The notes: a model not told the origin generated them from the letters alone. Shown: positions 12,325-24,583, numbered from the stretch's first letter. The stretch: 64,000 bases of DNA from Endomychus coccineus (GCA_958510875.1 OY294067.1:280941242-281005241); one strand, 5' to 3'. Translations and numbers: made by a program.

Positions 12325-12704
12325 CACCTGAAATTGGACGTCCAGAACGTTTGGCGTCCTTTGTGGTCATACTACCACAACGAAATTCAGTAAGCCACTT
12401 GTGAATCGTTCCAATCGATGGTGAGTAGTCCCAATAATGTTCAACATGCGAAGCTTTGGTTTGCGTAATGTTTTTCCACGCAAGAAATAATGTTTAATCA
12501 AGACGCAAAATTCACGTTTTTCCATGCTTACAAAAATCTACAAGGCTGCTTGCGTTCGATGGGTGTCAAAACAGAACAGAATGACATATCAGTCTGAAAA
12601 TTTTAATGCGTTCTAGTTAAAGATGGTACATCATAAATGTCACATGGGATTTCCGATTGTGACGACATCTGTTTCATTTTTCAGGTACTTTCACTTTGAC
12701 CTCG
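12325..12704 (-). mobile_element. Mariner fragment (5' end only)
   Basis: The terminal repeat ends at 12704, followed by TA. Reading inward on the minus strand gives the mariner N-terminus MEKREFCVLIKHYFLRGK, a frameshifted helix-turn-helix, and then FRCGSMTTKDAKRSGRPI. Similarity stops near 12325. There is no catalytic domain. Confidence 0.75.
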
Positions 12705-12706
12705 TA

Positions 12707-14479
12707 AAAGTAGGTACTAGCAAACGACAGAAAATGGTAAGGAAACATGCTAAATCAACTTCGCCATAATTTCAAATCCTAAAATTAATAATGTGTCAAA
12801 TTAGGTTATAGAATTATCTTCTTCGTAGATATAGATACATAGAGTTTGAAAGGTATAAAATGTGAAATAAAATTGTATGAATTGGTAATGTTTAATGATA
12901 CGCTACTGGCTTGTGAATATTGGATTAGTTTGAATAGGTACATATGTAATTTGGTAGAAGATTCGGTTAACAGTTCATAGTATACGCATTAAAAAAGTTA
13001 TACTATATCACCTTCTTCACACACCGTATAAAATCTTTGTCGGCGGTCTCTTGACATCCCATATGATGTATTCGCCGCTATGATGAATGACTCTTATTAT
13101 AGTTTTGGTTAATATTTTTTATAGTATGAAAAGATGTTTTGTGCTATAGGTGTTGTCATTGGTGAATAATACGGCTGGATTTCTGGTTATTTATTCTTTA
13201 TAAGGTTGCTAACCGCATGTAGGTGTTAAAGTGGTTGACAAGAAATGAAAATTATTGCTCAGAAAAATAAAAACAAAATATTCCAATATCATTCAAAACT
13301 GCAATACTACATGGGACATTTTAGTTGCAAAATATAAATAAATTGTATGTATAAATGAATTATATGTAAATTCTCGGGAGATAGGTCATATTAACACATA
13401 TGTCCACCAAAGTTTTTCGTATTTACGTACGTTTCGGTCTCACGACCGTCATCAGAAGACGTTTGAACACTAATTCGTATCAACCAAGGCGCGGGATTCC
13501 TTAAACTAATTACACTAATTTCAATTGACATTGTCTACGTTGCAACAACGACGCATTGATGTGTATAATATATGTATATTAGAAAACCACTACGAAGTAA
13601 TGTTTCTATAGTTGAAGGCGCCATTACTCGAGAAAGAAGCAAATACATCTGAACTCCCTTCGTGTCAAGTAGGCATGACGTATAACAAATGTGTTGAGAT
13701 GTTTATGACTGAGATATCGAAGGTTTTATCTGTACCAAAATTCATGATTTATTGCATCGGCTCTCTACCCACAGACTATTTTAACATTATAAAGAATGAC
13801 GTAGGCATTTGCAAATATTTAATTAAATCAATTGTATAGATTTGACTTAATCACTGTACGTTAGTTCTATGATTAACAGACTTAGAATCACGTTTCATTT
13901 GAATCATCTCCTGGATAGATTAAGAAAGAGAATAAGCGCAACATTTATGTCATACTTTTTTAAGCATTTCTTAATTTTTTGTTAGGTCTTCGAAATGTAT
14001 GGAAATGTTATAAAATTATCTTTATTACCTACTGATCATATTATTTATATTATAGATTTTGTTTATTCTTTCTTTAATGATCGTGTAAAATTTTTTTTGG
14101 GTAACCATTCATATTCAATATACCTACGAACTTCTGGGACGGTTTTCTGGATGTGAAAATTTTACAGCGCGATCTGTGTAAAGCTGTTACTTTTTTTATA
14201 AACTGTAGGTGCACAACTGAATTAAAGTGAAGATATCGTTGAACCCAAACTTCATTTGAAACCAGGATGTAGGTATTTATTATATCGTCTGAATCATGCC
14301 TACTGTTTATGTTTTTGTTCACTTCTATTTCACAGGTAAAATGTAGTTTACAGTGGAAATTGTTAAATTTATTTTTCACATAGTGAATTTTATCCTTGGG
14401 TGTACTTGGTGGTGATACCGAGCATGAATATTTATAGTCTAGCTCGGATTTGAAAATTTTTTTTCGCATCGCGTTTCTT
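12707..14479. other. Gene-free DNA containing one PLE tail
   Basis: Apart from the PLE tail at 13375-13610, nothing was recognised. A 158-codon minus-strand frame at 14074-14550 has no recognisable motif and overlaps the inverted-repeat arm of the element that starts near 14480, so it is not treated as a gene. Confidence 0.4.
13375..13610 (-). repeat. Penelope-like element tail with hammerhead-like core (copy 3)
   Basis: On the minus strand this carries the best hammerhead-like core of the set: CTGATGA, a GGTC/GACC stem closed by a GTGA loop, then GAAACG (13431-13460). It is followed by CATATGTGTTAATATGACC and CCCGAGAATTTACAT, as in copy 2. Upstream on the minus strand it aligns with the GATGTGTTACA block of copies 2 and 4. 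Confidence 0.6.
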
Positions 14480-15385
14480 GGACCCACAAGAATATCAAAA
14501 ATAACGGAGCGGTTAAAGCCCCCGAATAACCCCCGAAATTGAGCTTTCAAAAAAATGACAATTTTACCTTGAAAATCTGTACCCGGGAATTTTAGAGGTC
14601 GCTGATCACTAATCCGAGGTTTAATTAGGTAATTTATGACGGACCGGAAGTAAAGTTATTTTCTCATGAAAATCCTGTTTTTTTAGTTGTTTTGCTGAAA
14701 ATGGCTACTTGGGGATTTTCGAGGTCGCTGATTACGAATCTAAGGTCTAATTTGGCAAATTCAAAATGGCGGATCGGAATTAGAATCATTTTCTCATAAA
14801 AATCCTTGTTTTCTTTTAATTTTTGCTGACATTGGAAAATTTGTCAACACTTTTTACAAGTAGGGTTGTAAAAAGATCCAAGAAAAATAATAGCCTACTC
14901 CATACTATATATAACTCCCGTATTTTTCAAGTCAGAAACAATTTTACTTCATATTTTTTTAAATGTATTATTAAGAGACTCTTTACTGAGTTTATTTAAT
15001 CTTAGTGATTATATTTGAATTCTAATTTTAATTTTAATATTCCGGCTAGCTTTTTATTTTGTTTTTAATTTTTAATTTGATTTGAATGATTTGAACTTTT
15101 GAATTGAATGATTGATTTATATTATATGTTATATGGAATTAAACACAATGCTTCGTTTGAATGTTAAAAATTTATATTTGAATTTGTTTATGAATCTGTT
15201 TTTATGGTTACAAAATTATTCAATTTAAATTTATGTTCTGAAATTTCTATGTTGACAAATAGTTCTTTGTAATTTTAAATTCTCTATGTTTAACCTCAAA
15301 ACTACTTAAAATTAATACTTGTTTACAAATGACAATCTTACATTCAGAGACACAAATACAATGAGGATATTATAAATAAACTTAC

Positions 15386-15856
15386 TTTAGATATATCCAA
15401 TAATACTAGAAAGAATGTCGGCAATGTTCTGTTGATTTTATATGTCTTCTTGGTTATTTGATTATTCACTTTAAAACAATACTCTGCTATGACACATACA
15501 CAGGTAAACTAAATTGATACTTCTTTATAATTCAGGAACTGTTGATAATAAATTGTTAATTGTTTTATTCTTTCAAGATATTAAACTTCTTCTTTAATAA
15601 ACTGGAACTGCTATCGAAGACTGAATATCCTAAGATGCTACTTAATAACTGTGGTTATTTTAACCCAAAAACGTTGATACGAAGACTCATGAACACTACT
15701 TGCTTCGTAGGAATAATTTATTTGCTTCGGTTATATTAACTTGTCGAAGCTACAGAGACTGTTTCAGTTCTCCGATATTACCAAAAACCAAGGTTATGGA
15801 AATTTAACTTGAGCTGCTTGGACACACATTCAGTGTCAGATGTAAATGCAAACTGT
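15386..15856 (-). ncRNA. Putative non-coding leader exon of element A
   Basis: From an initiator-like CAGTTT at 15856 to a splice donor GTAAGTTTATTTAT at 15385, the minus strand has no sustained reading frame. It is nevertheless conserved with 24107-24583 in element B. Shared blocks include CCGAAGCAAATAAAT, CAACAGTTCCTGA and TAGTTTACCTGTGT, with the donor in the same place. Transcription is inferred from the conserved promoter and donor only. Confidence 0.4.
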
Positions 15857-16030
15857 CTAGCTTCCTTTCCTGTTCCCTGTTTATAGGACCCACAAAAGAA
15901 CGCCAGTTTATGTCATATTCAACCAATAAGGTACATCCTTTCCATATCTAGGATGCTATTCCCATTGTTGGATTTGACAGAACTTTTTAATTGTTGTCCT
16001 TTGAAATATCTGATTTGTCTCGACCAATCA
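15850..16030 (-). promoter_or_regulatory. Core promoter of element A
   Basis: On the minus strand TATAAA sits at 15885-15880 and an initiator-like ACAGTTT starts 29-30 nt further on, near 15856. A GATTGGTCGAGA block, an inverted CCAAT box, lies about 140 bp upstream near 16021-16030. The same three elements at the same spacing occur in element B. Confidence 0.5.
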
Positions 16031-17139
16031 AAATTTAGTACTCTTGAAATTTTGAAATATTGAATATTTTCAAATTATTTAAAGTGATGGTGCATTCTGC
16101 TATTTAAATTGATATTGCCAACATTTTTCCACATATTTTGATATAAGATATCTATGATTAGGTTCCTATCAACTTCTATCAATTCTTAAATCTAGTACAT
16201 AATATAAAATATAAATAACATTTATATAACATTGTAGAACTCAAATTTCTTAATACTATCTTAAATCTATAACTTATTTTACTAGTTTGTGCTATCTTCT
16301 GATAGTCTTTGAATCATTTTAATTATGATCTCCTCTTTCGTATCACTGTCCGCTTATCCACTTTCACTGTTTCTTCTTTATACTTCTTATTCTATATTAC
16401 ATTCTGGTTTATGTTATTATACAATGTTTAATATCTTATACTACTTATAATTTAACTTTAAATAATGTTTTTAATTCCATATTTTATATTCTTTTGAATC
16501 TTTTCTATTTTTAATGTTTCGGCGGTAAGTTCAAATTCTATCGTTTTATGTTATGTAGGAAATGGAATCATAACACTATGTTAATGAGACCTCAGATTTG
16601 CAACAACGACCTCAAAAACCTCCAAGTATCCGTTTTCAGCCCAAAAACTTAAAAAAAACAGCATTTTCCTAAGAAAATGACTCTACTTCCGGTCCGCCAT
16701 TTTGATATTATCAATTGGACCTCAGATTCGTAATCAGCTACCTCGAAAACCACCAAGTACCCATTTTCAGCCAAAATACGAAAAAAAAAACAGGATATTC
16801 ATGAGAAAATTACTACTTCCGGTCCAATATTTTGAATTTACCTAATTAGATCTCAGATTCGTAAGCAATGACTTCGAAAACCTCCGAGCACAACAAAATT
16901 GTCCTTTAAAGAAAAAATTTTGAAAGCCTAATTTCGGGCGCAATTCTGGGGCTTTATCCACCCCTAACTATGCCATTTTTGCCGCCCTTAAACGGGTCAC
17001 GTGTAATGAATACTCCTGAGAATCCAAGGAACACGACGCAAAGAGAATTTTTCAAATCTGAGCTACTTACCCACTTTTAGACTTATGGCACTTTTTCCTG
17101 ACTTATGACTATGAGAACTTCATAGGAATACCTACCTCA

Positions 17140-17480
17140 GATCATCATATGAGGGATTGTGTGATCTGCTTTTCAGGACAAATTATAAGCTTGAGTTTTG
17201 GTTGCATTAAGCTTTACTATATTATCAGCAGCATTATCACCATACCAAAATTGTTTACCAGATCTTCATTCGTTACTCTGTTTTACAACTTTTCATTGAA
17301 TGTTAAAGGGACTCTAGAGGAGATAGTGGTGTGAGGTGTATCATCATCCGCAAAGCTGTGGAGGGGGCAAGATGTCACTTCCTACAGATCGTTTATATTG
17401 AGCAGAAACAAAGTTGGTCCAAGACAGAGGTCCCTGAGGTATACCAGAATAATAATAGTTGTATCGGAGTCATCCATCTA
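17140..17480 (-). pseudogene. LINE reverse transcriptase scrap
   Basis: The minus strand encodes LCLGPTLFLLNINDL and, a little further on, SFADDDTPH. These match the GVPQGSVLGPLLFxxYINDL and FADDT motifs of LINE reverse transcriptases at the expected spacing, with stops and a missing GVPQG. It is a short, very decayed fragment and the clade cannot be given. Confidence 0.55.
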
Positions 17481-17484
17481 AGAT

Positions 17485-18599
17485 AAAACGGGAAAGTTGG
17501 GGCGGCACATCATATGACGGAAATATCCCAAAGAAACTTTGGTGTCAGTCTCAGCCAATGGTTCAGCTTGTTTCCTCATATTACTCAATGGATGTAGAAC
17601 TTTCGCTGTTCTCTTGAACAATAACTTTCCCAAATTGATTGTTCAATTCTCAAGTACCTTGCCTTTCTTATTAATTACGGACATTTTATACAATTTCTGT
17701 AACTCCTGTAATAATAGCCTGTTAGATTGAGGAAATAACCAATTAAAAATTGAATTTTTTGAATATGCGGAATGTAACAAAATAAAAATTATGACATGTA
17801 GAGTTAAACTAGTTTTAATCACATTCAATTCTATTTAAAAATGGTATGGTATTTATTCTAAAAAGTTAGGCACAAGTGATGCGTCAACTAAAATTGAATA
17901 AATCCCGCAAACCTGTTCAGCAGGTATTTGTCGAAATTCGATTACAGCTGATTTAGTGAGTTGCACTTATGAAAATAATCGTCAGCAAAACAAAAGCGAT
18001 AGCTGAGAGGTGGAGAAAAAGGTAGTGTGAAAATGTACCACGCCCACGACTACACCAATCCACGATGAGAAGGCTCAAAGAACAACTGATTGATCAGCAT
18101 TACTCTATACAACGCGTTAATATTTACAACTTTCGGTTCACTCGTTCATGTATGCTTTTATTATTCAGCATTCAGTATCTTATCGCATTGCGGAGAGTAG
18201 CACTATTGTTGCATTTCGAAGTAGATTGTGTTTTTGCTCATAAATACAAATTTAAAAACTATAATATCAATATAGCAACTGAAACTTTGGGCAAAAAGTA
18301 CTAAGGAACATAAGCAAACCTCACGTTCAAAACTATTTAAATGTTCTGATAGTAACATAAAACCATTAATGGTTTTCACAATAAATAAAAAACTTTGATG
18401 TACACCTACCTATTTACCTTGACAAGTTTCGATTGCACAGCAACATCGTCCAAAGTTTGAAATGTATTCTTGTTTTTAATTATTTTGAAAACGGTTCCTT
18501 AATATTACGTCGAAGCCAACTATTCTGGAGATGATTCACATAAAACGTGAATCCAAATCTGAAAATCATAGGACAGATATTCAGACACCAAGTCAGATT
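17485..18599. other. Gene-free DNA
   Basis: Only short AT-rich frames are present (for example 17539-17730 and 18065-18304), none recognised. Confidence 0.4.
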
Positions 18600-19110
18600 T
18601 ATACTAACTTAATTAATTAACGCTCTTGCAAATTCCTACATGCGTCTTTATAATGTGAAAAGTATATTTAAGGTAGAATGTCAATAGTATATTTCCAATA
18701 ACTGACAAACCTTTTTCTATTAGCTCGTAAATCTAACATCTGGTTTGAAAGTGGATACTTGAACCCAATGTTCTCGTTTCTAGTTATTCACAGACTTTGT
18801 TGACATGAACTTGAATTTATTAAGAGTACTGCTTAACAGTGGATTCTTGATGTTATACTTATAACATTGATGTGTTACAATCTCGATTATTCGTGTTTCT
18901 GTTCGTTTCGGCGACGTGGGCATTGTAGTTGAGATTTGTGCGATAAGGACGCTTTGTGTAATACAATTAGTTTTAAGTAATCCAGTTTTAGACATAATAA
19001 GTCCTCTGATTATGGTCGTGAGACCAAAACGTACGTAAAGACGAGAAAATATACAGCATAAGTGTTAATGTATTTTTCTAGAATTTATATATAATTCATA
19101 CCTGGGTTAA
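18600..19110 (+). repeat. Penelope-like element tail (copy 4)
   Basis: This plus-strand copy aligns with copies 1 to 3. Blocks include CTTTTTCTATTAGCTCGTAA, CATCTGGTTTGAAAGTGG, AGACTTTGTTGACATGAACT and GTTTCTGTTCGTTTCGGCG. The hammerhead-like core at about 19006-19030 is damaged: CTGATTA replaces CTGATGA and CAAAAC replaces CGAAAC. Confidence 0.6.
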
Positions 19111-19424
19111 GAATCTTTATTATAAGATCGTATTATTTTTATAATTAGGCAAAACTTGAAACAGAAATTGTTATATTCTGAGAATCTTTATCACAACTAT
19201 TTCTCCTGTGTAATTTTCCTTTCACATTTCTGTGAGGATGTCTCACATAGTGCATTCTTACCCATAGGCCCATGGCCATGGCCTGCTTCAAATAAGAACC
19301 CGTAAATATTAAAAAATATTTAAAAATTGAAAAAAAATGTAGTTGTTTGCTTATAATAATTGATTGAAATTATGGCACCATGGCGTGCTTAGTGACGAAT
19401 AGCTGCACCTGCACTCTCAATATC

Positions 19425-19770
19425 TTCCATCAGAATGGACAGTATGGTGCTTTATGGAGAGAAGCTCCATCGTACCGAAACCACAAAGTTCTTCTCAGCT
19501 GCAAAGGCACATTTCCAAGGAGAACCGCAAGTTCTTCGTGCAAAAAACGCAAATATCGTCTTCCATTCAACACTCCTTCATAAAAGTACTATCCAATTAA
19601 ATGACCAATCCAAATACATTCACACCAAAAAGCCCCTGATTATGAATTGGATTACCAAAATGAGGGTTTTCTGTTGACCGATAATGTTCATTTCTTTTGT
19701 TGGGCAACCCATTACTCGCAAAGCGATTTCCATCTGTCCACAAGAAACATAGTTTGAGTTATAAAATCGA
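19425..19770 (-). pseudogene. DDE transposase catalytic fragment (DUF4817-associated type)
   Basis: Minus-strand frames give FLWTDGNRFASNGLPNKRN, HYRSTENPHFGN and, after a frameshift near 19615, YFYEGVLNGRRYLRFLHEEL and LRRTLWFRYDGASLHKAP. This is the central catalytic region of insect DDE transposases in which LWTDESTF carries the first Asp and HDGAPPH the second; both Asp residues are still visible (WTDG, YDGAS). Neither the helix-turn-helix nor the last acidic residue is nearby. Confidence 0.65.
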
Positions 19771-19782
19771 GTCTTTTCTATA

Positions 19783-20751
19783 CCGGGATATCAAAAATTA
19801 TCTTGGTCAAGGGTGGTTATGGAATCTAAAACGTGTCTTACTTTACGTTTGAAATAATTATGTCACTGTCACACTGACATCATCAATAACCTACAAATTT
19901 CATACCTATTTATTTCAGTTGTAAAACAATAATGAACTACAAATTATGAAATAATTATGTGAACTTTGAGCCTTTTCAGAGGTCGTGATAGCCACAATAC
20001 GGGTCAAAAACTGTTTTGAAATAGTTAATTTTCCGTAAATCGAATGACGTTCACGTGAGAAGCCCGTAGCACGCGAGTTAGAAAAGTGCAAACTGGTTGT
20101 ATAGCTAATACGGCTTTACGACGACTTTTCGCGTGCCGTTTTCGCTCCATGTAGTTAGTTAGTTAGTTAGTCGTGCCCGACGGCCCTTCTTTTTTCGATA
20201 AATGTCCATTAAATAGGGAAATTTAATTAGAACAGTTTGAGCTATTCTCAGATCTCAGCTACGCGCGTCTAACGTGCGACGTACCAAAGGGAATTTTCTC
20301 GCGACTAAAATATACACGAAGCGGGTAGAAGCTAGAGGCCCATAGCCAAAAACACTTTATTACAACTGGCGCCGGTCGCACGGGGCAAGAAACGGCCCCA
20401 AATTAACAAGACCGACAAGGTAAAATGTATAAACTCTAAATTACGCGCAGCGAGCTCCTCGAGGCATATGTCAAAATGATTTCGTTCGTAGCTGATTACA
20501 TAGGACGTCTGGCGTTCATGCAATTATGTTTTTAGATGATTCGAACCTTCTAATTTCGATAGGTCACGTGAAAATCGCGGAGTCCAAGGCGCTAAAGATT
20601 TCTGAGTGTTACAATATTCGTATAAAATTGCGAAATTTCGCACTTTTAGAAACTTCAAATTAATTATGACATAATTATTTCAAACGTAAAGTAGGACACA
20701 CGTTTTAGATTCCACAACCACCCTTGACCAAGATAATTTTTAATATCCCGG
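19783..20751. mobile_element. TA-flanked TIR element, non-autonomous
   Basis: Terminal inverted repeats of about 80 bp start CCGGGATATCAAAAATTATC at 19783 and end in its complement at 20751, with TA directly outside both ends. The next parts of the arms (CTTGGTCAAGGGTGG, CTAAAACGTGT, TTACTTTACGTTTGAAATAA) also pair. The 0.8-kb interior is relatively GC-rich with a TTAG run near 20155-20170 and has no convincing ORF. A Tc1/mariner-like mobiliser is suggested by the TA target, but the family was not recognised. Confidence 0.75.
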
Positions 20752-21276
20752 TATATTCAATTCGCTTAAATGTGACAGTATGCAACATAAAATCATGATA
20801 TTTATTAGTACTCAAAACTCATCCCATGCTTGATTTGTCGACATTTAACTCGCTACTTGCTTGTCTAACAGAGTTTCTCGGGTGGTCTTGAAAATATTGC
20901 AATATTTGGGCTGTGGAATTATCATTAGGAACTCTTCTAATATAATACCATTTTCCATTTCGAATAGATAACGCATCTGGATTTTCTCACAGGGTTCTTT
21001 CCAATCTTGGAAACATTCTATTATGATCAGGGAAACGACGCCCAGGATAAATCCTGATAAATTCGAACGGCCCTTCTGAATTTTTTTTGGGCTTCTCCAT
21101 ATACCAACGATATATCAACTTTTTCACCATGTGTTGTCATTATTGAATAATTTGAGCGGCAAGCATGGTAACTAGATATTATGTTAGTAACTTCAGTTTT
21201 GACAAATAAAATGTTTTATCCGATGGCATGTCATAATGACAACGTTATGTCACTCAATTTTGTGACATAAGGAAGC

Positions 21277-21303
21277 TCATTATGGTACTTAGTACCATAA
21301 TGA
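21277..21303. repeat. Perfect 13-bp-arm palindrome beside tyrosine recombinase
   Basis: TCATTATGGTACT and its reverse complement are separated by one base. A weaker second copy follows at 21305-21332. A half copy (GTACCATAATGA) lies on the other side of the recombinase gene at 22435-22446. Tyrosine recombinases recognise short inverted arms of this size, so these may be recombination sites, but that is inference. Confidence 0.6.
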
Positions 21304-21402
21304 ATCCATTATGGGACTTAGTACCATAGTGAAATTCTATATGAAAAACATGTAATGGTTGGATCAAAAAAGTTTATTCAAAATGCATAACTATATACAA
21401 AA

Positions 21403-22425
21403 CTATTTATTATAAATGGTAAAAGAGCAATTACTACAATTTGCAATATTAATTCCAATGTATTCTAGAGTTTTTACATCAGTAGTTGATGATTTTTGGT
21501 AAACTTGTAATCCTGTTTGGTTGTTGGCACCAAAAATTGCTTCTGATATTTTTTTCTTTTGCTCTTTCGAATTTTTGATGTAACCTCCAGCAACAGTATT
21601 GCTTTTCCATCCGCCATGGCATTTCACGGTACACAGATCAGCTCCAAAATCAGCCAAAAATGAAGCAGACGATCGCCGAAAACAATGTCCGGTATATTCC
21701 TCAGGGTGAGGTAAATTCAGAAAAGTGGCAATAACTTTTGGCATTTGACCAAAGGTGTGTATTCCAACGGGCTGTTTTGTGCATTTCTTATTTTTATAAG
21801 TAACAAAAAAACATAGATGGTTTGTGTTGCAAGGTCGTATTTTCACATATTGGCTGACAAGTTCTACCATATTCAATCCTGGGATATCCCCCGAAGTTAC
21901 AAAAAATTCTCGCATTACCTTTGTTTTTGTATTCGGTAAAGTAATTCTAAAAACGGATCCTTCATCTATTACATTTTCAACAATTCCTCTCTTCTGCATG
22001 CTCCACTTAGTCCAATTATCATAGCAACTTTTTTAAATAAATATGTATCATCAGATGCTTCCGTTAAAAACTTTGTAACATCTTGTTTAGTAAAAATTTT
22101 GGATTTTTTAGCTCTGTAACCTTCTGATTTACATTTTAGTAATGCAACCAGCTGTTAGGTACTTACTAATATCGACGTTTTTTCTTGTTGATAAAATACT
22201 TCTTATCATCGAATAATACGACCATAGAGAAAATGGTTTTCTTTCCTTAGATAAGCATTCAAAGTAAGCCAACAATACTTTTTCATGAGTGATATTCTTG
22301 ATTTTCTTAGCAGAACACCATTCTTCGTACCGATTAAACACCATTTCATATACACTCCGTGATTTTTCCGGCAAAAGGGAGTCCACGATATTTCGCGTCA
22401 TTTCTTCCAAATCAGAAGATAACAT
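21403..22425 (-). pseudogene. Tyrosine recombinase (Crypton-like), frameshifted
   Basis: The N-terminal part (from 22425) has the helical SAM-like domain with SVYEMVFNRYEEWC and NITHEKVLLAYFECL. After a frameshift near 22145 the frame continues FTKQDVTKFLTEASDD and GLSGACRREE, which holds the first catalytic Arg. A second frameshift near 21985 leads to the rest. There, EEYTGHCFRRSSASFLAD gives the His-x-x-Arg box, VKCHGGWKS the next His/Trp position, and VAGGYI the nucleophile Tyr. All the usual catalytic residues are thus present, and the protein would be about 340 residues. It resembles recombinases of insect Crypton-type elements or proteins derived from them. No zinc finger or DDE partner is present. 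Two frameshifts make it a pseudogene unless the sequence has errors. Confidence 0.75.
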
Positions 22426-23929
22426 TCACGACTTGTACCATAATGATCGTCTTTATGATCCTTATTACATAAATAACTATTACAATGGTTAAGCTATGAA
22501 GTGTTTTTCATGAATATACCTAATAAAGTCATTATTAACTCGATTTTCACCTACAAAATTTATACCAGGCCATTTCCATATTTTGTCTTGTAACTTTTTA
22601 ATGAAAAGAGATATAAAAAACTCCTATAGCAAAACTTTATCAGAAATATGTTTCTGGGACGTCATATCCGGTTTTTTCGATCTTTCCAAAAGCAATGTTT
22701 TCAGTGCAAAAGTGAGCTTAAGTTGTCCCATTTGAAGACCATATGTCAATTTTTGATTGATACTCTGGGACATCGAGTCTGAGACACCGTACATGTGTCA
22801 AGCGATACATTAGAGACCTTTTAGTGGCTTCTGTGAGTCGGAAAAAAGGCCGAAAAAAACCAGAGCCTAACGAGACTCTGTAAACCCCCCCCCCCGTTTT
22901 CGAGGATGCTGAACACGATGGCGGTGGTTTAAACTCTTTCTGAGTTGACCGTCACCCCCAAACAGTCAAAAACAACCCCCAAAAAGGATGAAACGCGGAT
23001 ATAGTGACATATTCCGAGAAAAACCCGCCTCACCTCCCGTTTTCGAGGATGCTGAACACGATGCCGGTACTTTGGAATTTCTCCGAGTCAACCCCACCCC
23101 TTAAATGGCCGAAAACAACCCCAAAAAGGGTGAAACTCGGATATACCGACATATTCCGAGAAAAATCGCGTCACGTCCCGTTTTCGAGGATGCTGAACAC
23201 GATGCCGGTACTTTGGAATTTCTCCGAGTCAACCCAACCCTTTAAACTGCAAAAAACAACCCCCGAAAGGGGTGAAAAAAATGTTTTATATGGATATATA
23301 GTGGATATGTAGTTATATGCGTCAATGAAACAGTTTTATATTTGTATATATAGTGTTATGATTTCATTTCCTAAACAAAAAAATGATAAAAATTAGAACT
23401 TACCGAACATTGAAAATCAGAAAAGATTAATAAAAAGATATTATATGGAATTAAAAGCAATATTAAAAGTTAAATAATAGTTAGTATAATATAATAAACA
23501 ATGTAAAACATAATAAACAACAATGTAATTAGAATTAGAAATGTAAAACAAGAACTTCAGTGAAGTGAATAAACGTACAGTGTTACGAAGGCAGAAATCA
23601 TAATTAAAATGATTACAAAAACTATCATGAGATAGCACAAACTATTGAAAAATGTTATAGATATAAGTTAGGATTAGTAAATTTGAGTTATATAATGTTA
23701 AAGAAATGTTATTGATATATTATATTATGTATTAGTTTTTAAGAATGACAATGCCAAATTTATAATAATTATTGGAATAATCATATTAATAATAACCTAA
23801 TCATAGGTTATCTTATACCAAAGTGTGTGTGGAAAAATGTAGGCAATATTAATTTAAAAAGAAGGAATCATCATCATTTAAAATAAGTTGAAAATCTCCA
23901 ATAATTCAAAATTTATAGAATACTAAATT

Positions 23930-24110
23930 CTGATTGGTCGAGATGGATTATAAACGTCAGACTGTTAACAATGTAAAACTTATGTCAGTTTGCAACAATC
24001 ATCAAAGCATTCTTGATACGTAAAGAAACCACCTCATAGGTTGAATATGACATCAGGTAGCATCGGTTTTGAAGGCCTATAAAAGGCATCTGAAGACAAG
24101 CCAAGTCAGT
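23930..24110 (+). promoter_or_regulatory. Core promoter of element B
   Basis: GATTGGTCGAGA (inverted CCAAT) near 23932 precedes TATAAAAG at 24078-24085. TCAGTTAG begins at 24106, about 29 nt from the start of the TATA box. Element A has the same order and spacing. It looks like a complete RNA polymerase II core promoter. Confidence 0.55.
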
Positions 24111-24583
24111 TAGCCATCAACATCTGAAGAGTCAAGGTACTCAAGCAACTCATAAAGTTTCCATAACTTTAGTTTATTAGATAAACATCGGTGAACCCAA
24201 GTGTTCCAGTAGCTTCGTAAGGTTGAAAGTAACCGAAGCAAATAAATAATTTCTACAAGTCAAGTAGTGTTCCAAGTCTCCGAACAAAGTTTAAAGGTTA
24301 CAATAACCTACAATTCATAAGTAACATCGAACGATAACCAGCCTTCGATAAAGTTCCAAACATCATTAATGAGTTTTGTATCTTTAATAAAAAGAATAAA
24401 ACTAAGTTAACAATTTTCAACAGTTCCTGATTCCAAAAGAAGTAACCAAAATAGTTTACCTGTGTTTATTGTGTATAGCAAAGAAATTGTGTACGGTTAA
24501 AGTGAATTATCAAATTAATAAGAAGATCAAGCCAATTGAACATTGCCTACATTTTAAAACATATTCTTGGATATAAACTAAAC
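24107..24583 (+). ncRNA. Putative non-coding leader exon of element B
   Basis: The stretch runs from the initiator to AAC|GTAAGTTTATTTAT at 24584. It is conserved with element A but has only very short reading frames, so it is likely an untranslated first exon whose downstream exons were lost or lie outside the element. No acceptor was identified. Confidence 0.4.

Larger units (their letters stand above)
14480..17010. mobile_element. Foldback-type element A with tandem-repeat TIRs
   Basis: Left (about 14485-14840) and right (about 16570-16965) arms are inverted copies. Matching outer ends include GGTTAAAGCCCC and GAAATT..GGCTTTCAAAA. Each arm holds several ~125-bp units with a GAGGTCGCTGATTACGAATC-like core. 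The right-arm cores recur near 16606, 16735 and 16860. The ~1.7-kb AT-rich centre has no ORF but is homologous, in the opposite orientation, to the centre of element B at 22823-25676, including a promoter and leader. It is a non-autonomous element; its mobiliser is unknown. The outer limits are approximate. Confidence 0.6.

Noticed and set aside
14074..14550. 158-codon minus-strand frame as a gene
   Set aside because: It runs into the inverted arm of foldback A and has no recognisable domain. Chance length in a repeat is the simpler view.
23004..23312. 102-codon frame with repeated FSRMLNTMPVLWNFSEST phrases as a repeat protein
   Set aside because: The repetition comes from the ~140-bp tandem DNA unit of the foldback arm. 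The same units on the other arm give the same peptide on the opposite strand (25278-25556), and there is no start or splice context.
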